Shown here: positions 34,180 through 46,151 of the stretch, in pieces
Numbering within the stretch: position 1 is the stretch's first letter
Layout of the letters: each line of letters begins with the position of its first letter
Source: Cercis canadensis
Lineage: Eukaryota > Streptophyta > Magnoliopsida > Fabales > Fabaceae
Direction: 5' to 3'
DNA length: 64,000 bases
NCBI GenBank assembly: GCA_003255065.1
Contig: QAOA01000967.1
Span: 186,001 to 250,000 of the forward strand
Notes under the pieces: model-generated
Seen by the model: only the letters and a program-made list of their open reading frames with translations
What the model was told of the DNA's origin: nothing
The model's database searches: none
Program-made: the position numbers and the translations under genes

Positions 34180-34300
34180 GGGTTAGCTCAGTGTAGTGCC
34201 CCTACCAAAGCTTAGAGTTGGTCATCTCACGTCCCGGTTCAAGCCTAGGTTACCTTCTCCATTATCATTCTAGTACAAAGTGACAACCCCTACCATATTC
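34180..34300 (+). mobile_element. tRNA-like SINE head
   Basis: GGGGGTTAGCTCAGTGTAG (box A-like) is followed 45 bp later by CCCGGTTCAAGCC (box B-like). That spacing suits an RNA polymerase III promoter. A complete cloverleaf cannot be folded by eye, so a SINE or tRNA-derived fragment fits better than a tRNA gene. The tail and target duplication were not found. Confidence 0.45.
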
Positions 34301-35369
34301 TTTACATTCAATTAACAGAATCTACCATGGACTAGAAAAATTTAGGTTGGTGGAAAAGCAATATATTATATGAATCTACCAAAAATACAGGGAGGTGGTG
34401 TAGATTAAAGAGAGGGCTAATCTAATCAACTATATCTATTATATAATTAGGAAATAATTTTTTCTTTGGGTGTGAGACTAATTAATTCCCGCTCGGGCTT
34501 AACTTCTATTTAACTAATCACTTTGAAAATCAAAAGCAACAAACTTCTTAAAAATCAAAATTAACTTATACATTTGTTCTTCTTATCAATTTTTTACTTT
34601 AAATACTTAATTAGTCACATGTTGTATATAGTAGAGGATGAGTTTCTAATTAAGAGGAAATCTTTAGTTAGTGGTTAGATGTATAAAGTATATCCTAAGT
34701 TACCATGTAAAGTATTTATGCTTTTGTTCATCTTATCAAATTAACTTTTAAATTAAAATATAATACTTAATTAGTGGCATGATGTATATAGTAGATAAAA
34801 AGTTTCTGTTTGATATAATGTATACTTTTGTTCATATATATATATATAAAACATTTTTTTTATTAAGAGGAAATTCTTGATTACTTTTTGTTCACTTAAT
34901 TTGCATGTAGATCCAAGTGATTAGAGTAAAGCTAATAAAATCTGGAACTATGCTGCTTTGTGTCCAATTTAAAAAGTGGGGAAGTGATCCATGTGTCCTT
35001 TCTATCTTTGGTATCATATTGAAGCTCTGGTGTGTTGCTGTGAGGTTTGTTTTGTTCTTCATCGAAGGTAGAGTTTTTTGTGCTTAAAATCTCTTTTATG
35101 TTGCTTTGTCCATAGCAGAATGTATATATGTTCGTTCCTCTCACTTCTGTTTCTGGCTGTTTGGAAATGAATTCTTTGTTCATTCGTTGTTTATAATCTT
35201 GAATGTTGTTGCAAGTTATTGAATTCACATATACGGTGATTTGTAGTTGATTCTTTGGGATTTTGTACTACAATTTAATAGAGGGTTTTTTTTTTTTTTT
35301 CCATATTAAAGCTTTGATCCTCATTGGAGGTAGAGTTTTCTGTGCTTAAACTCTCTTTTATGTTCCTTT
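34301..35369. other. Intergenic DNA with a tandem duplication next to the Copia nest
   Basis: No convincing gene. The 98-codon minus-strand frame at 34932-35228 has no family and overlaps a repeat. Text near 35035-35110 (GGTAGAGTTTT.TGTGCTTAAA, CTCTTTTATGTT.CTTT) recurs at 35325-35369. Its continuation (GTCCATAGCAGAATGTATATATGTTC) follows at 45105, so a duplication of about 260 bp was later split by Copia element E. Confidence 0.5.
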
Positions 35370-38300
35370 TAACAACATAGTGAACAAAGAGGTTTTAGGA
35401 ATGAATTCTCCTTGTTAATTTTTAGAATCTGAATTACATAATATATAATTGAAGTTAGCCTAATTCTAGGAGGAATAAAAGGAAAGATTGAAGAAATTAC
35501 TCCTAACCTACCTAAGCTAACAATCAGGGATTTTTTAATTAGTCTACACATTTACAACTAATTATATTAAATTTCTAATCACATTAAATGCTAATTAATA
35601 ACCTGAAATACTCTCCAACACTCCCCATCAAGCTAGTGATTAGATATCAAGCATTCCCAACTTGCCAACTAAAAATTCAAATCTTGATTTAGATAATGTC
35701 TTGGTAAGAATATCTGCTTCTTGATGCTTTGTTGGAACGTAGGAGATATGTATTGCCCCTTAATCAATTTCATCTTTAATAAAACTCCTATCAATTCTCA
35801 CATGTTTCATCTGGCCATGTTGGACAGGGTTATGAACCATGCTTATTGCTGATTTGCTATCACTATACAGCTTCATAGGACATTTTCTAGGAAATTTTAG
35901 GTTTGTTAGAAGTTTCTCAATCCAAATTAGTTCACACACTCCTTGTGCAATTGCTCAGTACTCTGCTTTAGCACTGCTCTTTGCCATTACTAATTGTTTT
36001 TTGCTTCTCCATGTAACAAGGTTTCCCCACACTTTTGTGCAATAGCTTATTGTGGTATTGTCTTCCGAACCAGCCCAATCAGCATCTGCAAATCCCTCAA
36101 CATTTTTTGTGTTGCCTTTCTTAAACAGAATTCCCTTGAGGTATTTTAGTAAGTTGTGGCTGCCTTCATATGCCTTTTAGTAGGACAATGCATAAACTGA
36201 CTTCTTATACTTATACTATGAGTAATATCAGGCCTTGTGAGTGTAAGATATATTAGTTTTCTCACCAGTCTCCAGTATCTTCCTTGGTCTACTGGAGGGT
36301 CATCATTGATAGCTTTTTGCTTCAATTTCTTTCCAAAGGAGTAATAGCAGGCTTGCATCCAGTTTTCCCAGTTTCCCGTAGCAAGTCAAGGACATATTTC
36401 CTTTGAGTAACAAATATTTCCTGTTTGCTTTGGGCTACCTCCATTCCAAGAAAGTACCTTAGTGTTCCAAGGTCCTTAACTTGGAATTGATTCTTTAAAT
36501 GAGTCTTCAACTTTTCAATCTCCTCCTGGTCATCACCAGTGATTACCATATCATCCACATAAACAATGAGAATGACCCTTTTTCCACTTCTTCCTTGCTT
36601 GATAAATAGGGAGTCGTCAACATGTCCTTGTGTGTACCCAAAGGACTTCATTATTGAACTAAAATATGGTGAACCAAGCCCTTGGTGACTGTTTTAACCT
36701 ATAGAAAGACTTTTTGAGTCTGCACACCTTGGTATTTCCACCATTAAATCCTAGAGGCATCCTCATAAACACCTTTTCTTCTAATTTTCCATTTAGGAAG
36801 ACATTTTTTATGTCCATTTGGTAGAGTTCTCAATCAAGGTTTGCAACAAGAAAAAGTAATATCTTGATTGAGTTCATTTTTGCTACAAGGGCAAATGTCT
36901 CCTCATAATCTATGCCATGTGTTTGAGTGTATCCTTGAGCCACCAATCTCGCCTTGTATCTTTCTACCTCTCCATTTGGTTTGAACTTTACAATGAATAT
37001 CCATCTACACCCTACCACCTTGTGGAAGATCAACTATTTCCCAAATATCATTTTCTAGTAGGGCATTCATTTCTTCTTCAACTGCTGCCTTCCATTTAGG
37101 ATCTGGAAGTGCACTTTGAACATCTTTTGGAATATTGATGTTGTCAACTTGTGTAGCAAAGACCTTGTACTTATGAGACAATTTTGCATAAATTAAGTGG
37201 TTAGACAGAGCATGTTGAGTGCACTGTCGAACTCATTTTCTAAGGGCAATTGGGATATTCACATCATTATCTAGCATCATACCTTCATTTGTGGAGTCTG
37301 GAATCAGCCCCGATGCTAATGATTGAGTAGCAGCTTGAGGAGCTTTTGGCCTTCTTTAATAAACCATGATTGGTTTATTTGTGATTGGTTCTCCCCCTTC
37401 ATGCAATATGTGATCATGTCCTATTAAGGTAGAATTTGAAATTGGATTGTTAAAGGGTGGAACAAAGTGGCTATTTGAAGGTGTGGGTTTGGTGCTGTTT
37501 GAATTTGAAGGTGCAAAAGGTGGGGTTTTGGACTGGTCAGAGGATGGGAGTGATATAGGTAGAGATATAGTTGGATCTCAATGATTTTCTTCATTTAAAT
37601 TCCCCCCTGAAGAGGACCATTAAGATAAAAGGATTGGTCTTCAAGGAATGTGACATCATATAAACAAATAACTTTTTTTTATGTTGGATGATAACATTTG
37701 TACCATTTTTGTGTAAAAGAATATCCTACAAAGATGCATTTGAGTGCCTTAGGATTAAGTTTCCCTCTTTGACGATTATGTTTATATAGAAATGCTTTGC
37801 AACCAAACACTTTTGGGGAAAAAGAATGAAGGAGATGAACCTGAGGAAAGGTATTTAGCAAGCAGTTAATGGAGGTACGAAAGCTGAGAGGTTTGGATGG
37901 TAACCTATTAATGAGGTAGGCTGCTGTGAGGACAGCTTCTCCCCAATATTTATTTGGAACATTGTTAGCAAACATCATGGATCGGGCTACCTCTAAAAGG
38001 TGTATGTTCTTGAGTTCAATAATCCCATTTTGTTGAGGTGTGTAAACGTAAGAGTGTTGGTGAAGGACTCCATAATCTGCAAGGTAGTTGGTTAGGTCAT
38101 TGGTGAAGTATTCCCTCCCATTGTTAGTACGAAAAATTTGGATTTGGGATTGGAAGACATTGGAAATATATTTATGAAATTATTTTACAATGGTGCTAGC
38201 TTCATATTTTTCTTACATGAGATAAACCCAACAGACCCGAGTATGGTCATCTATAAAGGTGGTAAACCATCTTGCACCAGTAAGTGAAGAAGCTCGGGTT

Positions 38301-41300
38301 GAACCCTAAATGTCACTGTGTATAAGCTGAAATGGTTTTGTTGGTTGATAAGAATGAGAGGAGTATGTCTTCCTTGTCTGTTTAGCTAAGATGCAATGTT
38401 CACAATAAAAGTTGGAAACATCTTTATTTATAAATAATTAAAGGTACAATGATTTGATATAAGAGAAACTAGGGTGACCAAGGCATTTATGCCATAATAA
38501 GATTTCAGAATTGGAAACAGTGGATAATGAGACCTTCTCATGAGATTGTGTCTTGGGAGAAAAACCACAATTATTGAGGAAGTAAAGGTGATCACGCTCC
38601 TTAGCACTGCCAATCATCTTCCCTGAAGATAGGTCCTGAAACAGACAAAGAGAAGGAAAAAATGTCACTACATAATCCTGGTCTTCAGTGAGTTTACTGA
38701 TTAAAACCATATTGCATTTTAAATTGGGAACATGAAGGACTGATTTTAGTTTTAGGCCTGGAAGTTCTATAGTGCCATGTACTTCTCTGCCTTTGCTATT
38801 TTGCCATCAGCCACAATAATTTTTATATCATCCTTACATGTTTCATAGGTAGAAAACATGTCCCGGTCATTAGTCATGATGTCTGATGCACCAGTGTTAA
38901 TGATCTAGTCCTTATGCACTTCAACCTTTGTGAAAAAATAAGAGAAGAGTAAGTTACCTTTATGAGCAACAACTGCACTCATGTGAGAAGAGGAACTTTG
39001 GAGGCTAAGTATTGTCTGCAGTGCCTTGACTTGGTCAGATGTTAGGCTGAGTTGTCTTGCTTGATTGTTGTCAACATACACTTCAGCTGCAAGGGCTCTA
39101 TTAGGCTATCTTTAACTTCGTGGCTTCCAACCTGCTGATTTGCCATTGAGTTTCCAGCATGTTTCATGGTTGTGATTGGTCTTGCGACAACGATCACACC
39201 ACAGTTGTTATTTGTCTTCCTTCCCGGTCCTCTGACTTTTCTAACTTGAAGTATTTGGTTTGTTCTGGTGGGTGGCCATGAGGAATCTGGTCCAGTGGAG
39301 GATTTAGTGAGCATAACATGTTTTCTACTCTTTTATCTTCTAACTTCAGCAAAGACTTATCTAATTGTAGGAAAATGTTTCCTTCCCAGCAACCTTCCTC
39401 TTACTTCATCCAGTTCCTTGTTCAGTCCTTGTAAAAAATCAAACACACACTCCTTTTCTACCATCCAGGAAAACTAAACTTCATCTTTAGGACACTATCA
39501 TTTAAGCTTATAGAACAAGTCCATCTCTTACCATAGTTCAGTCAGGGAGTTATAGTACTCAGTGACAGACTTGTTGTCTTGTTTCATCTCTCAAATTTTG
39601 GACCGAACCTCAAAACATTATGAGGTATTTTCCATATCCGAGTAGATTTCTTTGACCGCCTCCTATATATCTTTGCCCAATTTTGGGCTCTATGGAATTG
39701 ATTAACCATGTCATGACAATCAAATTTTCAGCATTCCATGTGCTGAATTTAGGATCGGTTGCATATGGCATAGGGATAACACCTGTAATATACCTAGCTT
39801 TCCCTTTACCTTTGAGGACGAGAAAGACAGATTGGAACCATTGTCTGAAGTTAATTCCATTGAGTTTGTGTTTGGTGATTTGGAAGGAATGATTTTCAAA
39901 GGTAGAATGGGTTGAAGGGTTGGCAAGTGAAATGCTTTCAAGCCAATCAAATTCGGTCATAGCTAAACCAGGCTCTGATACCATGAACAAAGAGGTTTTA
40001 AGAATGAATTCTCCTTGTTAATTTTTATAATCTAAATTACATAATATATAATTGAGGTTAGCCTAATTCTATGAGGAATAAAAGGAAAGATTGAGGAAAT
40101 TACTCCTAACCTACCTAAGCTAACAATCAAGGATTCCTTAATTAGTCTACACATTTACAGCTAATTACATTAAATGCTAATTAATAACTTAAATACTCTC
40201 CAACACATAGCAAAAAAAGCACCAGATTAGATCACTGTGTTGAGCTGGCAGGTGGTTAGGAATTAGCAAATCAGTAATACATGTGTCACATAGTTAATTA
40301 GTTTTTAATGACAGCTGTAAGTTAGCTGTAATGATCTGTTAATATCTATATATTGTAATCTGTAAGCGATGAATAGATTAAGACTCACATTTCACAATTC
40401 TTTACTCAAGAATAGCTCTATCTACTATCTTCTTATTTCTAGTTTATTTCACTTCTGCATAATTGCTTCTTCCTCTTATATTCATTTCTTTTTGTCAAAG
40501 CTTCATATGGTATTAGAGTTTCATCAAAACACTCAAACAATCATGTGTCTCCATTGACGGAAACTTTGAATCCTGGTGGCGAATCTTCCACAAACGCCAT
40601 GGCTACACATTCAACTAGTGTCAACCTCAATCTCCTTGCATTTAGTCAAACACTTACAATCAAGCTTGACCAAAATAATTACCTCATATGGAGAAATCAA
40701 TTATTGAACATTGTAATTGCCAATGGCTATGAAGACATATTGGAAGGCATTCGTCCATGTCTGAATCACTTGATTGCAATAGCAAATTCGACATCTGCAA
40801 GCTCTGGAACGATGACCTTGAATCCAACATATGTCATGTGGCAACGCCAGAATAGACTAGTCATGAGTTGGATCTACTCCTCTCTCACTGAGCAAATGAT
40901 GACATAGATCATGTTATACAACTCAATATATGAAATATGGAGAGCATTTCGAGAGAGCTTTGCCTTTACTTCTCGTCCAAGAATCATGGAATTGCATCTA
41001 CAACTTCAAACTATAAGAAAAAGAGGACTGAGCATGATGGTTTACATGATTCTAATTCAACATATATATGATAGTCTGCAAGCAGTTTAAGAAGCTATAA
41101 GCACAAATGATCAAATTATGGCTATATTGGCAGGCTTAGGTCTAGATTACAATTCCATTGTGGCTTCCATCACCTCTGGTCTTGATGCCATTTTTGTGTA
41201 AGAACTTCAAAGCTATCTTCAAACATTTAAGAGGAGGCTAGACAGACAAAGATTTATGTATGAATAATCTTTAATGCAAGCTAATGTTGCCATTTTCCAC

Positions 41301-44300
41301 TCATACAGAGGAAAGAAAAAGAAGTATCAACAAAATTGTGGCAACTACAACCAATCAGCAAATAGTCTTACACACAATCACTTCAACAATCACTCCTCTG
41401 GAGAAGCAGGATTTTTTGGTGGTTACTCAAACAAGGGGAAGAAAAATTCTAGTTCTGCATCTAGCTCAAAACCACAATGTCAAATTTACCTCCAGTTTGG
41501 TCACATAGCTATTGAGTGTTAACATAGGTTTGATAATAATTTTCAACCTAAAACTGCCAATTATAATCCGTTTTCTTCAAATCCTTAAGACCCTCAAGTT
41601 CTAATGGCTAGACTTTGACTTCTTGGTGAAACACCTTGGTTTCTTGACATCGGAGCCACGCACCATGTTATCTCTGAGTTATCCAATCTCTCCCTCCATA
41701 ATCCTTTTAGTGGTGATGATAAGGTTAATGTAGGAAATGGTAAGGGCCTATATGTACTGCATATTGGTCAAACTTCCATTACATTTACTAAGGGTGACAT
41801 GATGTTCAATAATGTCTTGCATGTTCCCAAAATTGTTGCTAATCGAGTTAGTGTTCAAAAACTGTGTTATGATAATAATACTTATGTGAGAGTTTTATCC
41901 CTCTCATTTTGTTGTGAAGGACCAAAGAACACATGCAATTCTTCTGCAATGAGGCCTTAATAAAGGTCTATATGGTGTTCAATTTGCATCACCATCTCAT
42001 TCTTCCAATGCAAAGGTGTTTTAATTTTTTAGTGCCAATTCCAGTTCAGTGACAGATTCAATAAGGCTTTGACGTAATAGACTTGGCTATCCCTCACTTG
42101 AGATTGTGAATAAATCATGACTCAATGTAATTTTTTCTTGTTTAGTTTACATAACAGACCTCAATGTGACTCTAGCTAAAAGCCATAAACTTTCATTTGT
42201 AAAATCGTCTTCAAAGGCAATAAAACCATTTGCTTTAATGCATGCTTATTTAAGGGATCTCCCTCTTGTTTATCTATCAATGGTGCCTGTTACTTTCTCT
42301 TGTTAATAGACGATTATAGCAGATTCTCTTAGTTATACTTGCTCCAATCCAAGAATGAGGCACTGGCTATGTTTCAACAGTTTCAAACCATGGTGGAAAG
42401 ATAGTTTGAATGCAAAATAAAGATAGTTCAATTTGACTTTGGTGGTGAATTTTAGGCCTTTGTAGAACTGATAGCAACACTTGGTATGACACATCAATTC
42501 TCTTGTCCACACACTCCTGAGCAGAATGGCAAGGTAGAAAGAAGAAATCGCTAAATGGTTGAAGTTGGTTTATCTATGCTCATCAATGCAAATATGCCAT
42601 ACAATTACTGGAGCTTTGCATTCCAAACAACTGTCTTCATCATAAACAGGTTACCATATTCTTCCATTCAATACTACCCTCCTTACTATCTTTTATATGA
42701 AAAAATTCCTGACTATAAACATCTTAGAACATATGGTTGTCTATGCTTTCCCTATCTCAAACCTTACAGAACACATAAATTGCAAAATAGGTCTGCAACA
42801 TGTTGTTTTATGGGTTATAGTAGTAAACATAAAGGTTTTTTGTGTATTGACATGTCTACCAAACGTATTTACATTTCTAGGCATGTTGTTTTCTTTGAAA
42901 CTAATTTTCTATTTCAAAATTGCTTTATAGCCCCGCAGCTTCCTCTTATTCCATTCCTATTTCAACTTCCATTCGCACTTCACTCCCCATCATTCAACCT
43001 ACTTCCTTTCCCTTAGCTTCCATTTCCTTATCACCCATTGTGTCTCATTCCTTACCACAGATGTCTTTTGTGCCACCTTCCCATGTTGCTCCCTCTATTA
43101 TACCTTCCCCCTAATGCATCATCTCCACCCTCATAGGTGTCTTCACCTTTAAACTCTCTACCTGCACCTCCCAAAATGGTGACTCGTAGTCATAATGACA
43201 TCTATAAACCCAAAGTCTTCACCTATACTACCCTCTCTCCTACTATTGAACCATTCACCTATAAGCAGGCTATCTAACTTCCTTGCAGGAGAGAAGCCAT
43301 GTAAGTTGAATATAAGGCACTACAACTCAATAACACATGACAACTTGTTCCCCGTCCATCTAACAAAAACATTGTAGGGTGTCATTGACTTTGTAAAATT
43401 AAGTACAAGGCAAATGGGTCTATAGAAAGATACAAAGCTAGAATTGTTGCTCAGGGCTACACTCAAACTTATGGTGTAGATTACTTTGAAACATTTTGTC
43501 TTGTTGTCAAGCCATCTACTACTCAAATTATCTTGACTCTTGCCCTCTCAAAAGGTTGGTTCTTTAAGCAGCTTGATGTGAATAATGCCTTCTTGAATGG
43601 TGTCTTGGAAGAAGAGGTGTTCATGAAACGACCTCAAGGTTTTGAAGATCCATAGTTTCCTACTCATGTATGTCGCTTAAAGAAGACCCTATATAGGTTA
43701 AAGCAGGCTCCTAAAGCTTGGTTTATCAAACTCAATACTGCATTACTTCACTGGGGTTTCATCTGCACTATATCAGACAACTCCTTATTTGTCTACACTG
43801 TTGCTCATTATGTAATCTATTTATTGGTGTATGTTGATGACATAATTGTCACTAGTTCTATTCTTCCCTTAGTTAATTCTTTAATCTCCACATTACATTC
43901 TCAATTTGCACTTAAGAACCTTGGTCAACTCAATTATTTTTTGGGTGTGCAAGCAACATGGTCTGCTATTGGACTTCATCTATCACAATCCAAGTACATC
44001 ACTGATTTACTACATAGAGCTGATCTTGCTATGTCCAAACCACTTTCTACACCTATAGTTAGTTCTCAAGTCCTCTCTGCCACTCAAGTTAATCTTTTCC
44101 CTAATCCAACCTCATACAAAAGTCTTGTAGGGGCTTTGCAATATTGTACAATCACAAGGCTTGATATTTCTTACACTGTTAACAAACTATGTCAATTCAT
44201 GAGTTCACCTACTGATGAGCATTACAAAGCTGTCAAATGTCTGCTGTGTTACCTCAAGGGCATTGTCTATTTTGGTTTTTCACTCAGGCCTAACCTTGAT

Positions 44301-45099
44301 TGCTCTTTGCTTGCCTACTCTAACTCTGACTAGGCTAGTTGTCCTAATGATCGTCGCAGTACTAGTGGACACGACATCTTCCTTGGTCACAATCTTGTTT
44401 CTTGGTGCTCAGGGAAACAAAAAGTTATCTCCAGATCAAGTACAAAACTTGAGTATCGTGCCCTTACTAATGCTGCTTCTGAACTTCAGTGGACTCAGTC
44501 CTTGCTTAAGGAACTGAATATCTCTTTATTCAAGCCTCTACTGCTCTTATGTGACAACTTGAGTTCTACCTATTTGGCTGCCAATATGATTATGCATTCA
44601 TGCACAAGGCATATGGAGATTGACTGCCATTTCATTAGGAAAAAGGTGCTCAATAAAACCTTAATGATTCGCCATATTCCTTCTTCAGATCAGGTGGTTG
44701 ATGTATACACTAAGGCTTTACCTAGTTCTGCTTTTCTTCAACTATGACCCAAACTCACAGTTCTTCCTTGCCCTTTGAGTTTGCAGGGGGATAATAACAT
44801 AGCAACAAAATCACCATATTAGATCATTGTGCTGAGCTGGCAAATGGTTAGGAATTTATAAATTAGTTAGACAGGTGTCACATAGTTAGTTAGTTATTAA
44901 TGAAAGATGTAAGTTAGCTTTAATGATATGTTAATATCTATATATTGTAATGAGCAAGTGATGAATGGATTAAGACTCTCATTTTATAATTCTCTGCTTA
45001 AGAACAGCTCTCTCTACTCTCTTCTCGTTTCTTGTTTATTTCACTTATGCATAATTGTTTCTTCCTTTTATATTCATTTCTTTCTGTCAAAGCTTCATA
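35370..45099 (+). mobile_element. Copia element E, full-length structure, interrupted by element D
   Basis: Fossil. Excluding element D and its extra target copy, it is about 4.9 kb. The 5' LTR is 35370-35380 plus 40211-40507 and the 3' LTR is 44792-45099, each 308 bp. A perfect target duplication, CCTTT, flanks it (35365-35369 and 45100-45104). The LTRs begin TAA.AACATAGC and end TTCATA, an unusual TA...TA pair. The primer site TGGTATTAGAG is at 40508. Parts in Copia order: gag (about 40545-41270), zinc knuckle (about 41490-41520), protease and integrase (about 41600-42900), reverse transcriptase (about 43380-44020), RNase H (about 44240-44750). Clearly broken, with well over ten breaks. Its LTRs differ more than those of D, so it is older, as the nesting also requires. 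Confidence 0.9.
35381..40205 (-). mobile_element. Copia element D, nested in the 5' LTR of element E
   Basis: Fossil. A minus-strand element of 4825 bp with LTRs 39984-40205 (5') and 35381-35620 (3'), running TGTTGGAGAGTA to CTTTGTTCA on its own strand. A perfect target duplication, CATAG, flanks it (35376-35380 and 40206-40210). The primer site TGGTATCAGAGCC adjoins the 5' LTR. Parts: gag (about 39975-39040), protease and pre-integrase region (about 38900-38440), integrase (about 38430-37680), reverse transcriptase with YVDDM (about 37030-36320), RNase H (about 36320-35700). Over the shared 220 bp the LTRs differ by about twelve substitutions counted by eye, plus one 18-bp indel. It is therefore fairly young, but broken in several places. 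Confidence 0.92.
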
Positions 45100-45104
45100 C
45101 CTTT

Positions 45105-45509
45105 GTCCATAGCAGAATGTATATATGTTCATTTCTCTCACATTTGCTCCTTATTGCTTGGAAAGAAGTGAAAATGCTTCAACCTTAAAGTTAAAGGCAT
45201 GGGCATGAAGATTGAAAAAGCTGTAGGATTAATGTCAAGAGAGTCATTTCTTTGAAACTTCGGCTTTTAAGAATGAGGATGATCATAGGAAACTTGCTAG
45301 TTTTGTGCAGTTGTGTTGTACCTTCATTGTTACACAACTACTTCTCCTGAAGACATTTTGACTTTTAATAATTCCACAAATTTCTAGAGAAGTTTTCTTT
45401 CTTTTTTGGATTCTTACCTCCTGACTCTCTCACTAAACATTATATCTAGCTGTCAGAAACTAAAAGTCACACATATTTGAGAAAGAGAAAGAGAGAATAA
45501 AAGGTCCTT
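45105..45509. other. Spacer right of the Copia nest
   Basis: It continues the host sequence interrupted by element E (matching 35105-35165), then unique AT-rich DNA without a recognisable gene. Confidence 0.45.
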
Positions 45510-45954
45510 GTAGTGGTGGGTTTGGGTGTGGTGGATATGAAGAAAGGGATAGAAAATTATTTAATACAAGAAAAATAAGACAAATGAAACCCAACATCTT
45601 GTTATGGAATTGTACAAAGCTGGGAAAGGGAAGGTCAAAAGACTCATGTGGGCAGTTCTATTAGGATCTTTTTAGTGTCCTAGGCTACATATTCAGCTAA
45701 ATATATTTTTTAGCTAATTATTCAGTATTACAAGTGGTACTAATACCACAAATATAAAAGTAATATGGACCATATTTTTTGTAGGTTTCATATAAATTTC
45801 AAAAAATTATTAAGTAAAATAAAAAAATATATATAATTTTAGTTATCATTTTATTTGTGGTATTAATATCTCTTCTAATATTGAATAACTAGTTTTTTTT
45901 TTTAAAACTAGTTTCAATTTTATTTTTTGAAATCATCCCTAATTAAATAACTTT
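45510..45954. other. Copy of the potassium transporter 2 upstream region
   Basis: It matches 31027-31300 and 31440-31500 in the same orientation: GTAGTGGTGGGTTTGGG, ATGGAATTGTACAAAGCTGGG, GACTCATGTGGGCAGTTC and TTTTTAGTGTCCTAGGCTACATATTCA. Homology begins just outside the position of the transporter ATG, yet no coding exons lie on the expected side. The promoter-like part of a further transporter copy has therefore outlived its body. Confidence 0.65.
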
Positions 45955-46151
45955 TTCTCACGGGAATTTTTGACTTAATAAACACAAAGACAAGAAGAGA
46001 GACATTTGTCACATAATGCTGGGATGCCTTGAACAAGCTCTGATTAGAATATGGCCAAACTAGGTATTCGACAAAATTCAGCATTGGCAGCAATGAAGAA
46101 ACCATGCTCATAAGTCATATGGCTCATATATAAATTTTTCTTAGACATATG
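45955..46151 (-). pseudogene. Potassium transporter last-exon fragment (minus strand)
   Basis: On the minus strand: [13 protein letters not shown]-like text from the wrong frame, with the true frame giving a [14 protein letters not shown]-like block, the QGIP block and a HYV-x-NV/VSIK block. It matches 24112-24230 and exon 7 of transporter 2 but is cut by deletions and stops. Copia element C inserted in its upstream flank. Confidence 0.65.

Noticed and set aside
34932-35228. 98-codon minus-strand frame
   Set aside because: No family is recognised, no splice or promoter context is seen, and it overlaps a sequence duplicated at 35.3 kb.
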